Source: an uncultured Roseburia sp. (GTDB lineage Bacteria > Bacillota > Clostridia > Lachnospirales > Lachnospiraceae). Taken from it: a DNA stretch of 64,000 nucleotides. Location: the NCBI GenBank assembly GCA_947567625.1, contig CANONN010000004.1, forward strand, positions 23,538 to 87,537, given 5' to 3'. Of this stretch, positions 44,826 through 52,721 are shown piece by piece (the first letter of the stretch is position 1; each line of letters starts with the position of its first letter). The position numbers were made by a program, and so were the translations under genes. The notes under the pieces are model-generated. The model ran no database searches. It saw only the letters and a program-made list of their open reading frames with translations, and was not told the DNA's origin.

Positions 44826-47340
44826 TGTAGCACCTTTTTAACACTCCATAAAAAAATACACTTGTGGCATCTACATTTAGCGAACGTGTTTGATAATTTC
44901 TTGCTATCTGATAAAAATGACGATATTCTTCTGTCGAAAAATATTCCAGTTGTTCTTCTGTCAGTTCCATTTCTTCTTTTGGTATCAAAACTGCAACAGA
45001 ACCATTAACCACAATATTTTCCCTGTTACGCATTACTCTTGGCTTATATGTCATATTAGGTGTAAGATAAACATTTTCATTTCCAACATACTTATATGCA
45101 CTAAGTTCTTCCGCAGTGTCCTTTTTGATATAAGTGTCATATCCCGGAATATCAATAATCTCTTTTCCATCATCACTAATATTCCTCGATTTGATAACTC
45201 TTAGGCAATCCTTACCTTTCTTTTGCATTGTGTTAGAGTTTGTTATTTGTCTATCCCTAAATACCTTAAACTTATCAAAATCCAGCCTATGTGAAATTTT
45301 ATCAAAAAACTCATCTCTATAAATAATCCAATATGGATATTTCTTATCAGTAATATATCCCTGTTTTTGAATTATACTTCGCTTCAATGTCAGCGACTCA
45401 ACTATCGTATCTTTTGGCTGACTTTTTGTATCAATAAACATACATATCGTTTCCACCAACACACCCTTAAATCCGTTCTCTCCATAATCCTGAATACAAT
45501 CAATTTTGTTGGTCGAAAGCAATTCTCTTGTAGAAGTAAACTCCGGCGTATTCAATACAGCCTTGGGCATTATCATCACAACATAATCGGATATTAATAT
45601 TGATTTCTCCAAAAAAAATTCAAAGGTATTTGTGGTGTTTTTATTTATATTATTTTTTAGATATTTGGCAGCATCTTTTGCCCTAAGTTTAGAAAATGGT
45701 GGATTACCAATAACTAAATCGTATCTTTTAGCAAATTTATACAAAAGCATATCTTCATTAATAAAATTCAAGTTTACATTAACAGGTTTTTTCTGCTTTT
45801 GTAATAATAGTTTAAGAATCTGCAAATTCTTTTCGTCAATATCTACCACATCAACATTTACTTTTTTTATTCTTTCATATTTCTTGAAAATAAATGGCAA
45901 AAAATTACCCACACCAACCGATGGCTCCAGTATATTTAGTTCATCTTTATCAAACTCAGGTAACTGCTTAAATATTTCATTTACAATAAACTTATTTGTA
46001 TAATATGCAGCATTATTTTCTCTTTTTGAATTTGTTATTTCTGCAATACGCGCCAAAGAAGCTCTTCCTAAATTGAGAGGATTTCGCAGAATGAACTCCA
46101 TTGATTTTTCAATATCTGCTAATTGATATTTTTCTATTGTTTTATTTATCATTGCATTTGTGAAATGTCCTTGTTCCATAAAATTGTTAATATTACAAGC
46201 AATCTGATAAAAAATTTCTGTAGGAACTGCTTCTCCTATACTTTGTCTTATTTTTATTTCTTCTTTTTTTAATAATGCTTTCTTACTCTTTTCTGGTAAT
46301 GCATTAAGTTCTTCTAACGATTTATCCACCCATTTAAATTCATTAGGAATTGTCATCATTTTCATCAATTCGCGAATTGAAAACACTCTATCTTCTTCTG
46401 GATGAATAGTATTTTGACTTGCCAATTGATCATTCCTTGTATGAATACATGGAGCAACTTTGTTCCAATACTGACGAGTATATTTATCTCCATTCTTTTT
46501 TTTATTAGGAATAATCTTGCCATCTACAACTTTATGTGGATATTTCATTATATCTTCATTATCAAAAGCGGACTCCCCCTCTTTCAAATCGTGAATCCAA
46601 CAACGCATTTCTTCAGGATATGTTCTAAAGGCATGAAAAAAATCGGATGGACATATCTCGCCCCATTCCAATTTTGGCATATCACTTATAATTTGTTTTA
46701 AATTCTTTTCCTCCACATAAGTAGGATATAATTCTATTGGTGCAATATACTCTGCCATCTCTTTGCTAAGACCAATAACAATTGTACGAGTTCTTGACGA
46801 ATTTGAACCGTAATTTTTAAAATTAAGTATTCTACTAACAATTACATATTTCTCACTTAATTCTTCCTCAATAACATTTCCTATAGCTTTCACGCTACCA
46901 TCTGGTGCGGTACATCCTGTCTTCATAAATGCAGCTACATTTTCAAAAATAAAGAATCTTGGATTTATTTTTTGAATCAAATGTATTGATTCTACAACTA
47001 AACTATTTCGCTCTATCTCGTTTTCTGTCTTTTTATGATTTGCAACAGACATGCCCTGACATGGCGGAGTTGCCACTAAAACATCAACTCTATCGTTACC
47101 AAGTTTTTCCCAGATTTTAATTTCTGTAAAAATTTTTTCCTTTGTTTCTTCTGTTGCTATATCATCACAAATATATCCTGATTCAAACTTACATTTTTTA
47201 TTTAATTTTTGAACATTTAATCTTCTTTCAATCAACTCATTTGTTGCTATACATTCAAATCCAGCTTTCTTAAATCCAAAACAACCGACTCCAGCACAAC
47301 TAAAAAGACTAATATATGTTAATGTTTTATCTTTTAACAT
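44818..47340 (-). CDS. Fused DNA cytosine-C5 and adenine-N6 methyltransferase
   Basis: An 840-aa two-enzyme fusion. Residues 1-400 are a C5-cytosine methyltransferase: motif I FSCAGVGCFGFKKAGF (13-28), catalytic Cys94 in PPCQG (92-96), ENV (133-135), SRTRTIVIG (182-190) and IGEAVP (368-373). Residues 400-840 are a gamma-class N6-adenine methyltransferase: AYYTNKFIVNEI, motif I LEPSVGVGNF (471-480) and catalytic NPPF (546-549). Both active sites look intact. GAGGTG precedes ATG 47340. Asymmetric type IIS sites often need an m5C on one strand and an m6A on the other, and one polypeptide could do both. Confidence 0.9.
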   Translation of the reverse strand: MLKDKTLTYISLFSCAGVGCFGFKKAGFECIATNELIERRLNVQKLNKKCKFESGYICDDIATEETKEKIFTEIKIWEKLGNDRVDVLVATPPCQGMSVANHKKTENEIERNSLVVESIHLIQKINPRFFIFENVAAFMKTGCTAPDGSVKAIGNVIEEELSEKYVIVSRILNFKNYGSNSSRTRTIVIGLSKEMAEYIAPIELYPTYVEEKNLKQIISDMPKLEWGEICPSDFFHAFRTYPEEMRCWIHDLKEGESAFDNEDIMKYPHKVVDGKIIPNKKKNGDKYTRQYWNKVAPCIHTRNDQLASQNTIHPEEDRVFSIRELMKMMTIPNEFKWVDKSLEELNALPEKSKKALLKKEEIKIRQSIGEAVPTEIFYQIACNINNFMEQGHFTNAMINKTIEKYQLADIEKSMEFILRNPLNLGRASLARIAEITNSKRENNAAYYTNKFIVNEIFKQLPEFDKDELNILEPSVGVGNFLPFIFKKYERIKKVNVDVVDIDEKNLQILKLLLQKQKKPVNVNLNFINEDMLLYKFAKRYDLVIGNPPFSKLRAKDAAKYLKNNINKNTTNTFEFFLEKSILISDYVVMIMPKAVLNTPEFTSTRELLSTNKIDCIQDYGENGFKGVLVETICMFIDTKSQPKDTIVESLTLKRSIIQKQGYITDKKYPYWIIYRDEFFDKISHRLDFDKFKVFRDRQITNSNTMQKKGKDCLRVIKSRNISDDGKEIIDIPGYDTYIKKDTAEELSAYKYVGNENVYLTPNMTYKPRVMRNRENIVVNGSVAVLIPKEEMELTEEQLEYFSTEEYRHFYQIARNYQTRSLNVDATSVFFYGVLKRCYNG

Positions 47341-47350
47341 TTCAAACACC

Positions 47351-47527
47351 TCATTTATTATGATTATTTTTTCTGGCATCTGTAGGTTTTTCAGAATTAT
47401 AAGGAATAAGCCATGTTTTGCCTTTCTTTACAACACCGACTATCCGCCCTTGTTCACATAAAACAGCTATTCTTCTTGAGGTAATTCCCCACTTTTTAGA
47501 CATTTCAATTGTTGTTAAATACTCCAT
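47351..47527 (-). CDS. Small HTH protein (MerR/excisionase-like), candidate controller
   Basis: A 58-aa DNA-binding protein. The helix-turn-helix is TIEMSKKWGITSRRIAVLC, followed by a wing, GRIVGVVKKGKTWLIP. This compact MerR/excisionase-like type is common next to mobile and modification genes. It is the first gene of the island operon, with GGAG 8 nt before the ATG, and its stop is 10 nt before the methyltransferase start. A role like the C proteins that time restriction-modification expression is inferred; C proteins proper are of another HTH family. Confidence 0.75.
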   Translation of the reverse strand: MEYLTTIEMSKKWGITSRRIAVLCEQGRIVGVVKKGKTWLIPYNSEKPTDARKNNHNK

Positions 47528-47554
47528 TTTGTTTTCTCCTACTCTTTAATCACC

Positions 47555-47614
47555 ATTATATTCATTTATCTGAATAATTTCAAGATTTTTTACCAAATGT
47601 TCCTGCAAATGTTC
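47555..47614 (-). promoter_or_regulatory. Promoter and direct-repeat operator of the restriction-modification operon
   Basis: On the minus strand, TTGAAA (47583-47578), 17 bp, TATAAT (47560-47555). Just upstream of the -35 are two exact copies of CAAATGTTC (plus strand 47594-47602 and 47606-47614), 12 bp apart, a plausible site for the small HTH protein. Confidence 0.6.
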
Positions 47615-47906
47615 TCACCTATAGATTATAAACTCAAACTTTCCACATAGATTTTAGCTAAGCACCTCGAAAATTCAATATCTGGCAATTATTCAGTTGT
47701 CAATGTTCAGTCCATTATGCCGCTTGCCGCTTCAATTTTAAAAGTGAAAGTGTTGCATCCATAAATACATCTGCCAGAACGTTGATTTTTTCATCAGATA
47801 TATCTATTTGATCTGCAGGCAGAGTCCTGAATATTTGAAGCAGCATGAAAAAGGCAAACTGTCTTTGGAAGAAATTGCAGAATATTCCGACTATTAGGGG
47901 GCTTCA
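47615..47906. other. Degenerate right edge of the restriction-modification island
   Basis: No supported gene. A 43-codon minus-strand frame (47846-47715) ends in DVFMDATLSLLKLKRQAA, and a plus-strand frame ends in KGKLSLEEIAEYSDY at about 47898. Both read like C-terminal remnants of lost genes; neither has a binding site. GC content recovers at the 3' end, marking the island border. Confidence 0.4.
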
Positions 47907-49775
47907 TTATTCAAAATAGAATACATCCCCCTTAGGCCGAAACGGCAGTCTCCTTCCTCTGGGGACGAGAAAGGCGTGCGCGCGCCGGATGCTCATATGC
48001 TCCTCGATAAAGCCGTCCGTGATAATCAGAATCGGGCCGTCTTTGGGAAAGTCGGCTGCGGCCAAAAGCAGGTCAACGCCCGGCTGCAAGACAGTTCCGC
48101 CGCGGCCGCGCACCTGCATGCGCCCGGCGATATCTTCGGGCGCGAGATAACCGGCGTCGTAGGCCGCGGCGTCGCAGAAGACCACGCGGGCATACGGCAC
48201 CTCCTTGGCGACGGCGTAGCTGGCGACGGCGCCAAGGGCATAGCCGATTAATTTGACATTCATGGAGCCGGAGGTGTCGATGACGACGCCGAACGTGCGG
48301 CTGTGCGCGGGGAGATCGGCCGGCGCATAACTTGGGCGCGGAATGTCCGGGGTGCTGCCCTGCCGTCGGCTCGGCCTGGCGTAGGTGCGGCGCTTTTCCA
48401 GCGGGGCAAAGTGGCAGTCGAACCAGTTGCCAAGCCGGACGTCCCAGGGAATCGGGGGCATGGCGAGCGCGCGAATCTCTTCGATCAGGCCGGCCGGGAC
48501 ATAGCCGCGCTCTGTCTGACAGTGGTATTCGAGGCCGTTTTGCAGGGCGCTCCGGTAAAAATCATCGAGAGAGGTCGCAGCGTGGCCTATTTGGCGGCCG
48601 CCGTCTCCTGACCCGGACATGATATCCCCTTTCCGGTAACCGCGGAACGTGTCGAGTTTTGAGAGTTTTTTCAGATCTTTTACCATCCGGTCGTAGAGGT
48701 TTTCCGCCGAAATATTTTTAAGGGCTTCGTCGTAGAGCAGGCCCCGCTCCGGCATCTGGCCGATACCCATATCCCGCAGCCATCCGTTGATGACATAATC
48801 GCAGACAATATTCCACAGATAGGGATCGCGGCCCTGGCAGCGCTCGTGGTGACAGAGCCCTGCGTGAAGAAATTCGTGTGCGAGCACAAACTTTAACTCC
48901 TCGAAATTGAGCCCGGCGGCGGGATTGACATAGATTTCGGCATCCTCCACGTTGACGGCGGCGATCGAGATTTCCTCCTCCGTGCACAGGCGGTAGTCCT
49001 CGATAATCCGAAAGCCGGCGGCAAGTCCGCCTAAGAGCGGATAATGATTGATAAACCACTGTGCGGCTTTTTCTGATTTGGTATATTTGCGGTGTGAAAC
49101 CGCCTCATGTCCCCCGGCTTCGCTTACCACATCGGAGACGGAATAGGCCAGCGCATAGGCAAAATTTGCCATATAGTCATTGACCTGATTTCTTTTGCTG
49201 TCATAGGTCAAGGGGCGTTCCAATCCCTGCATATCCATGACGGTATCACAGGCGGTTCCGTAGGGCTGATTCTTTTCGGAAAATCCGCGCTCTGTCAAAT
49301 ATTGATAAATTTTGCGCTCGTCCGTCAGGCTTCCCGGGAAAGCATCAGAGGGATTGGCGCAGGTCGGGGAGCCGAATTTTATGTCGTAGAGAAATTTGCT
49401 CACATAGATATCACACGCCAGGTTCCAGAGCGCCCGGTTGCAGGAAGTGACCCATTGCCGGCTGCCGTCCGGCAGCTCCTTTTCATAGCCCGGCATCCGC
49501 TCGGCGTCAAAGTGGCCGAACGCGAGATGCAGCTTGCAGTGGGCGATCGTATAGGCCCACTCCATGGGCGTAAGGAGAGCGTCTTTGTTTAAATAGATGG
49601 TCCCGCCGCTGTGCACGAGGGCGGCGGTCTCCCGGCCCATCGCCTGTTTTCCGCAGATCTGCAGGCTGCCGTTTAATCTGGCAATGAGCGGATTTTTTCT
49701 TTGCAGGGCGATGCCTTGATTTAAACGTTCCTCTCCGGGAGAGATGCGGTTTGGGGATTTTTTCTTGTTCGCCAT
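47907..49775 (-). CDS. Metallopeptidase-like (DUF2201) and VWA domain protein
   Basis: A 622-aa protein. The N-terminal 380 residues are the putative metallopeptidase domain: the zinc motif is in LKFVLAHEFLHAGLCHHE (HExxH). The C-terminal 160 residues are a VWA-like domain with the metal-ion site DTSGSMN at FGVVIDTSGSM and the later ITDGF. It is the regular partner of the MoxR-type ATPase encoded just upstream on the same strand. Such pairs act as chaperone or metal-insertion systems with substrates that are mostly unknown. AGGAG precedes the ATG. Both catalytic-looking motifs are intact. Confidence 0.85.
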   Translation of the reverse strand: MANKKKSPNRISPGEERLNQGIALQRKNPLIARLNGSLQICGKQAMGRETAALVHSGGTIYLNKDALLTPMEWAYTIAHCKLHLAFGHFDAERMPGYEKELPDGSRQWVTSCNRALWNLACDIYVSKFLYDIKFGSPTCANPSDAFPGSLTDERKIYQYLTERGFSEKNQPYGTACDTVMDMQGLERPLTYDSKRNQVNDYMANFAYALAYSVSDVVSEAGGHEAVSHRKYTKSEKAAQWFINHYPLLGGLAAGFRIIEDYRLCTEEEISIAAVNVEDAEIYVNPAAGLNFEELKFVLAHEFLHAGLCHHERCQGRDPYLWNIVCDYVINGWLRDMGIGQMPERGLLYDEALKNISAENLYDRMVKDLKKLSKLDTFRGYRKGDIMSGSGDGGRQIGHAATSLDDFYRSALQNGLEYHCQTERGYVPAGLIEEIRALAMPPIPWDVRLGNWFDCHFAPLEKRRTYARPSRRQGSTPDIPRPSYAPADLPAHSRTFGVVIDTSGSMNVKLIGYALGAVASYAVAKEVPYARVVFCDAAAYDAGYLAPEDIAGRMQVRGRGGTVLQPGVDLLLAAADFPKDGPILIITDGFIEEHMSIRRAHAFLVPRGRRLPFRPKGDVFYFE

Positions 49776-49835
49776 ATGTGCTCCTGTTTTGTGACAGTTT
49801 TGCCTGATTCTTTCCTGTCGCCCTGTTTTTGCCGG

Positions 49836-50906
49836 CTACCGGTTATTGCCGGTATTTGCGAGACGGGGGAGATCACGGATGACCTCCACGAGGAACCAGT
49901 CTGGCAGCATGTCGCCCTCCTGCGCCGATACCACCATCTGGGCAATTTCGTGATTGATCTGCGACAGCTCCTTGATGAGCGCCTTGGCTCTGTGGTCCAG
50001 ATGCTGCGCCTCTTTATTCATCTTCTGTTTGCTTTGGGGCAGCTCATGAATCAGCTTCGCGCGGAAAGACTGGGCGGTAAAGTAGAGAATGTCCCGGTCC
50101 TCGGGTTTGGATGGCCACTTTGCCGTGCCCTTGATGATGTCGCCAAGCAGATGCTTGTTGGAAAGCTGTTTGGTGTAGGCGAGGAACATGCCCGCATGTT
50201 GGGGGGATATGCAGCCGTAGGCCAGCACGCGCAAAACAGATTCGGGCAGCTCTTTTTCACCTGCGCCGTATTCGGTTAAGGCATCGCTTAACATATGCCA
50301 GGAGCGCGGTGTGGAGTAAGGCTCTTCATTTTTGGGCGGCTCGCTAAACAGATGGTCGGGCCGCTGTGTGATGTATTCGATCACCCACGGGTGCAGATGG
50401 TTTTCGTAGGCCCATGTCAGCCATTGATCGGTGTTGGCGGTCATCTGGACGTGGAACATGCGGTTGATGAGCGCGGAGGACATCGTTTTTACGATCGCGC
50501 CGTCCTGCGAGCGGTTTCCGGCCCCGATCACAATACTGCCCGTTGGCAGGTGGTATTCGCCGACCCGCCGCTCATGGATTAAGCTGTAAAACGCCTTTTG
50601 CACCTCCTGCGAGCAGGCGTTTAATTCGTCGAGAAACAGCACATAGGGCTCCTTGCGGGCAATCATTTTCGGTGGAAGAAACTCGGAGGTGTCTCCCTTG
50701 ATCTGGGGGATGCCGATGATATCCTCCGGCGCGAGCTGGCTGCCGAGCAGAGAGATGCAGGGCAGGCCGACCTCGGCCGCGAACTTTTCCACCAGCGCCG
50801 ATTTGCCGATGCCCGGCGCGCCCCAGATGAATACCGGGCGCACCGGGGAGATGTTCAATAAAATTTCCAACAATTCTTGTTGTGTGACGGAGTAAGCTAA
50901 ATTCAT
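49836..50906 (-). CDS. MoxR-type AAA+ ATPase, partner of the VWA protein
   Basis: A 356-aa AAA+ ATPase: Walker A GAPGIGKSALVEKFA (near residue 29), Walker B VLFLDELNAC, sensor 1 IVIGAGNRSQDG, and an arginine-finger region ALINRMFHVQM. The C-terminal 100 residues are helical. AGAAGG precedes the ATG. It is 60 nt upstream of the metallopeptidase/VWA gene, so the two form an operon. Unlike the ATPase at 10648, this one has its expected partner. Confidence 0.88.
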   Translation of the reverse strand: MNLAYSVTQQELLEILLNISPVRPVFIWGAPGIGKSALVEKFAAEVGLPCISLLGSQLAPEDIIGIPQIKGDTSEFLPPKMIARKEPYVLFLDELNACSQEVQKAFYSLIHERRVGEYHLPTGSIVIGAGNRSQDGAIVKTMSSALINRMFHVQMTANTDQWLTWAYENHLHPWVIEYITQRPDHLFSEPPKNEEPYSTPRSWHMLSDALTEYGAGEKELPESVLRVLAYGCISPQHAGMFLAYTKQLSNKHLLGDIIKGTAKWPSKPEDRDILYFTAQSFRAKLIHELPQSKQKMNKEAQHLDHRAKALIKELSQINHEIAQMVVSAQEGDMLPDWFLVEVIRDLPRLANTGNNR

Positions 50907-50951
50907 GGAAACCTTCTTTCACTATTGTTTTGCATATTTTGTCCTTTATTT

Positions 50952-50980
50952 ATCATAGCACGATTGCGTGCAGCTGTACA
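50952..50980 (-). promoter_or_regulatory. Promoter of the ATPase/VWA operon
   Basis: On the minus strand, TGTACA (50980-50975), 17 bp, TATGAT (50957-50952). The spacer holds GCACG-ATTG-CGTGC, a small perfect inverted repeat that could be an operator. Confidence 0.5.
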
Positions 50981-51023
50981 GGGCGGCAAGAGGCGCTTTG
51001 CGGGGCCTATCGCGTGCAGTTTA

Positions 51024-51692
51024 TCAAATGATGCTTAAAACATCTAAGGGTCTTTCGAGCTGCCTGAATTCGCGTTTTCTCTTTGCAGGCTGACTGGTTC
51101 CTTCTTTTAAATACCACACAGCTTGTACGGCTTTCATGCCAATCATTTCTGCTGCTTCCAATTCATTGCTTCCCCCATCGCCGATATACAGGCAGTCGTT
51201 GGCCTGTACATGCAGTTTTTCTAAGCACTTGTTATAGATGGCAGGATTTGGTTTTTGCAATTTTTCTTCAAAAGATAGACATACCGCATCAAAGTAGGGA
51301 TACAAAACGCTTTTTTTAATAATCCATGCCTCTTCGGAAAAACAATTGCTTATTAACCCAATCAGTATCCCGTTTTTCTTTCATTCTCTTAGCATGGGGA
51401 TAATATCTTTATGTAAATGTTCAAACGGCTCTTCTTTACGCCGAATCCGTTTCGCGACAATGAAATTCATGATTGTTTCCGAGTAACAATTATTTGTTTT
51501 GAGGATTTTTTCCAAAACCTCCTCGAAAGTCATTTTTCCAATGGTTCGATCGACTTCTGTTCTGCGCCATAACTCTTGAAAATTCTCTTCTTCTATCCCT
51601 GCATCCAATGCCATCTGTGTCCCAAAATATAGTGGACTTTCATAAAGCGTGATAAGCGTTTCATACATATCAAATATGACTGCTTTTACCAT
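51024..51692 (-). pseudogene. HAD family hydrolase interrupted by one in-frame TGA
   Basis: 223 codons reading as one HAD hydrolase: motif I VIFDMYETLITLY, cap helices, motif II region LIGLISNCF, Lys in KPNPAIYNKC, motif IV YIGDGGSNELEAA. Codon 104 is TGA (51383-51381). The frame is unchanged across it, and protein similarity to HAD enzymes continues on both sides. One point change therefore broke the gene, or there is a sequence error. The stop is not at a catalytic position, so a selenocysteine reading is unlikely. The binding site before the AraC gene is separate. Confidence 0.8.
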
Positions 51693-51706
51693 GAATATTT
51701 CCCCCC

Positions 51707-52552
51707 TTAAAAAGTCAATTTTTCAGTATCTGTGTACGGAATTTCTTTACGATATATTTTTCGGAACGCGCCCGGCGATTCGCCATAATATTTTTTAAAT
51801 GCTTTGGAAAAAGCGTAGGAATCCGAAAAATGGAGCATCTGTGCAATCTGCGAGATTGTCAGGGCAGAGTCGGCCAAGAGGGAGGCCGCGTGCTCCATGC
51901 GCCTGCGTATCATATACTGTTTGGGACTGTAACCGGTATGGGTATGAAAAAACTGAATAAAGTATTTTTCACTCATGCCCATAAAGGCGGCCAGTTCGCT
52001 GACCGGAATGTTTTGTTCGATGCGTGCGTCAATCCAGGCCAGCAATTCATGAATTTTCAGCATCGGGGCCTTCCCGGGCTGCTCGTGGAACGCGCATTGT
52101 GTGCCAAAATAGGGGAAGAGCGCCGAAAGAAAAGACAAAAATTGCGCGTACATTTGCAGTGGGACGGCGGTGGGATTGTGACAGGAGTGAAAGAATGTCT
52201 GGCAGAGTGCATCGGAGAATTCGCGAATTTGCGCCCCGGAGTAGACGCCCGCGGAATTATATAGTTTCAGGGGGTCCCTGCCATTGCCGTCATCGTAAGT
52301 AAAAAATGTCACCAAAAAATTGCAGCAGTCACCGGCGCTGTAAGCCGTGTAGATATCGCCCGGATGAAAAAAGAGAATATCACCCTTGGACGCCGTCATT
52401 TTCTTGTGATTCATCTCAATGACAAGCGAACCCTGTACAATATTCCAGACGGTGTAATCTATTTTCGTTTTGGTCTCGTGCCAGTCAACGTCGTGGCAGC
52501 AGTAGCGGCAAAACTTGATCTGCAAAGAAACGCGGGACGGATACAGTTCCAT
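51707..52552 (-). CDS. AraC family transcriptional regulator
   Basis: A 281-aa regulator with an N-terminal cupin (residues 20-95, with KGDILFFHPGDIYTAYSAGD) and a C-terminal double HTH (about 180-275, VSELAAFMGMSEKYFIQFFHTHTGYSPKQYM and ISQIAQMLHFSDSYAFSKAFKKYYGESPGAFR). AAGGAG precedes the ATG. It is divergent from the GH2 gene across a 170-bp gap and probably activates it. Confidence 0.9.
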   Translation of the reverse strand: MELYPSRVSLQIKFCRYCCHDVDWHETKTKIDYTVWNIVQGSLVIEMNHKKMTASKGDILFFHPGDIYTAYSAGDCCNFLVTFFTYDDGNGRDPLKLYNSAGVYSGAQIREFSDALCQTFFHSCHNPTAVPLQMYAQFLSFLSALFPYFGTQCAFHEQPGKAPMLKIHELLAWIDARIEQNIPVSELAAFMGMSEKYFIQFFHTHTGYSPKQYMIRRRMEHAASLLADSALTISQIAQMLHFSDSYAFSKAFKKYYGESPGAFRKIYRKEIPYTDTEKLTF

Positions 52553-52663
52553 TTGTGTAAGCTCCTTGGGATAAGATTGCCGGTTTGTGGCATCCTGCGC
52601 ATAGCATAACAGAAAATGTTAGAAAATACAATACATTTGGACATGAAATCGAACTTCCAGACA

Positions 52664-52692
52664 TTGTGTGCGGGCAGCAGAAATTATATGAT
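52664..52692 (+). promoter_or_regulatory. Promoter of the GH2 gene
   Basis: TTGTGT at 52664-52669, 17 bp, TATGAT at 52687-52692. The imperfect -35 is typical of AraC-activated promoters. Confidence 0.5.
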
Positions 52693-52721
52693 GATATGAA
52701 AGAATGGAAAAGGAGAACCTT

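Noticed and set aside
47715-47846. 43-codon minus-strand frame after the VWA gene
   Set aside because: Reads like a C-terminal scrap (DVFMDATLSLLKL) but has no binding site or start context.
51381-51383. Selenocysteine reading of the TGA in the HAD gene
   Set aside because: The codon is not at a catalytic position, and I saw no hairpin suited to a SECIS element; a point mutation is simpler.
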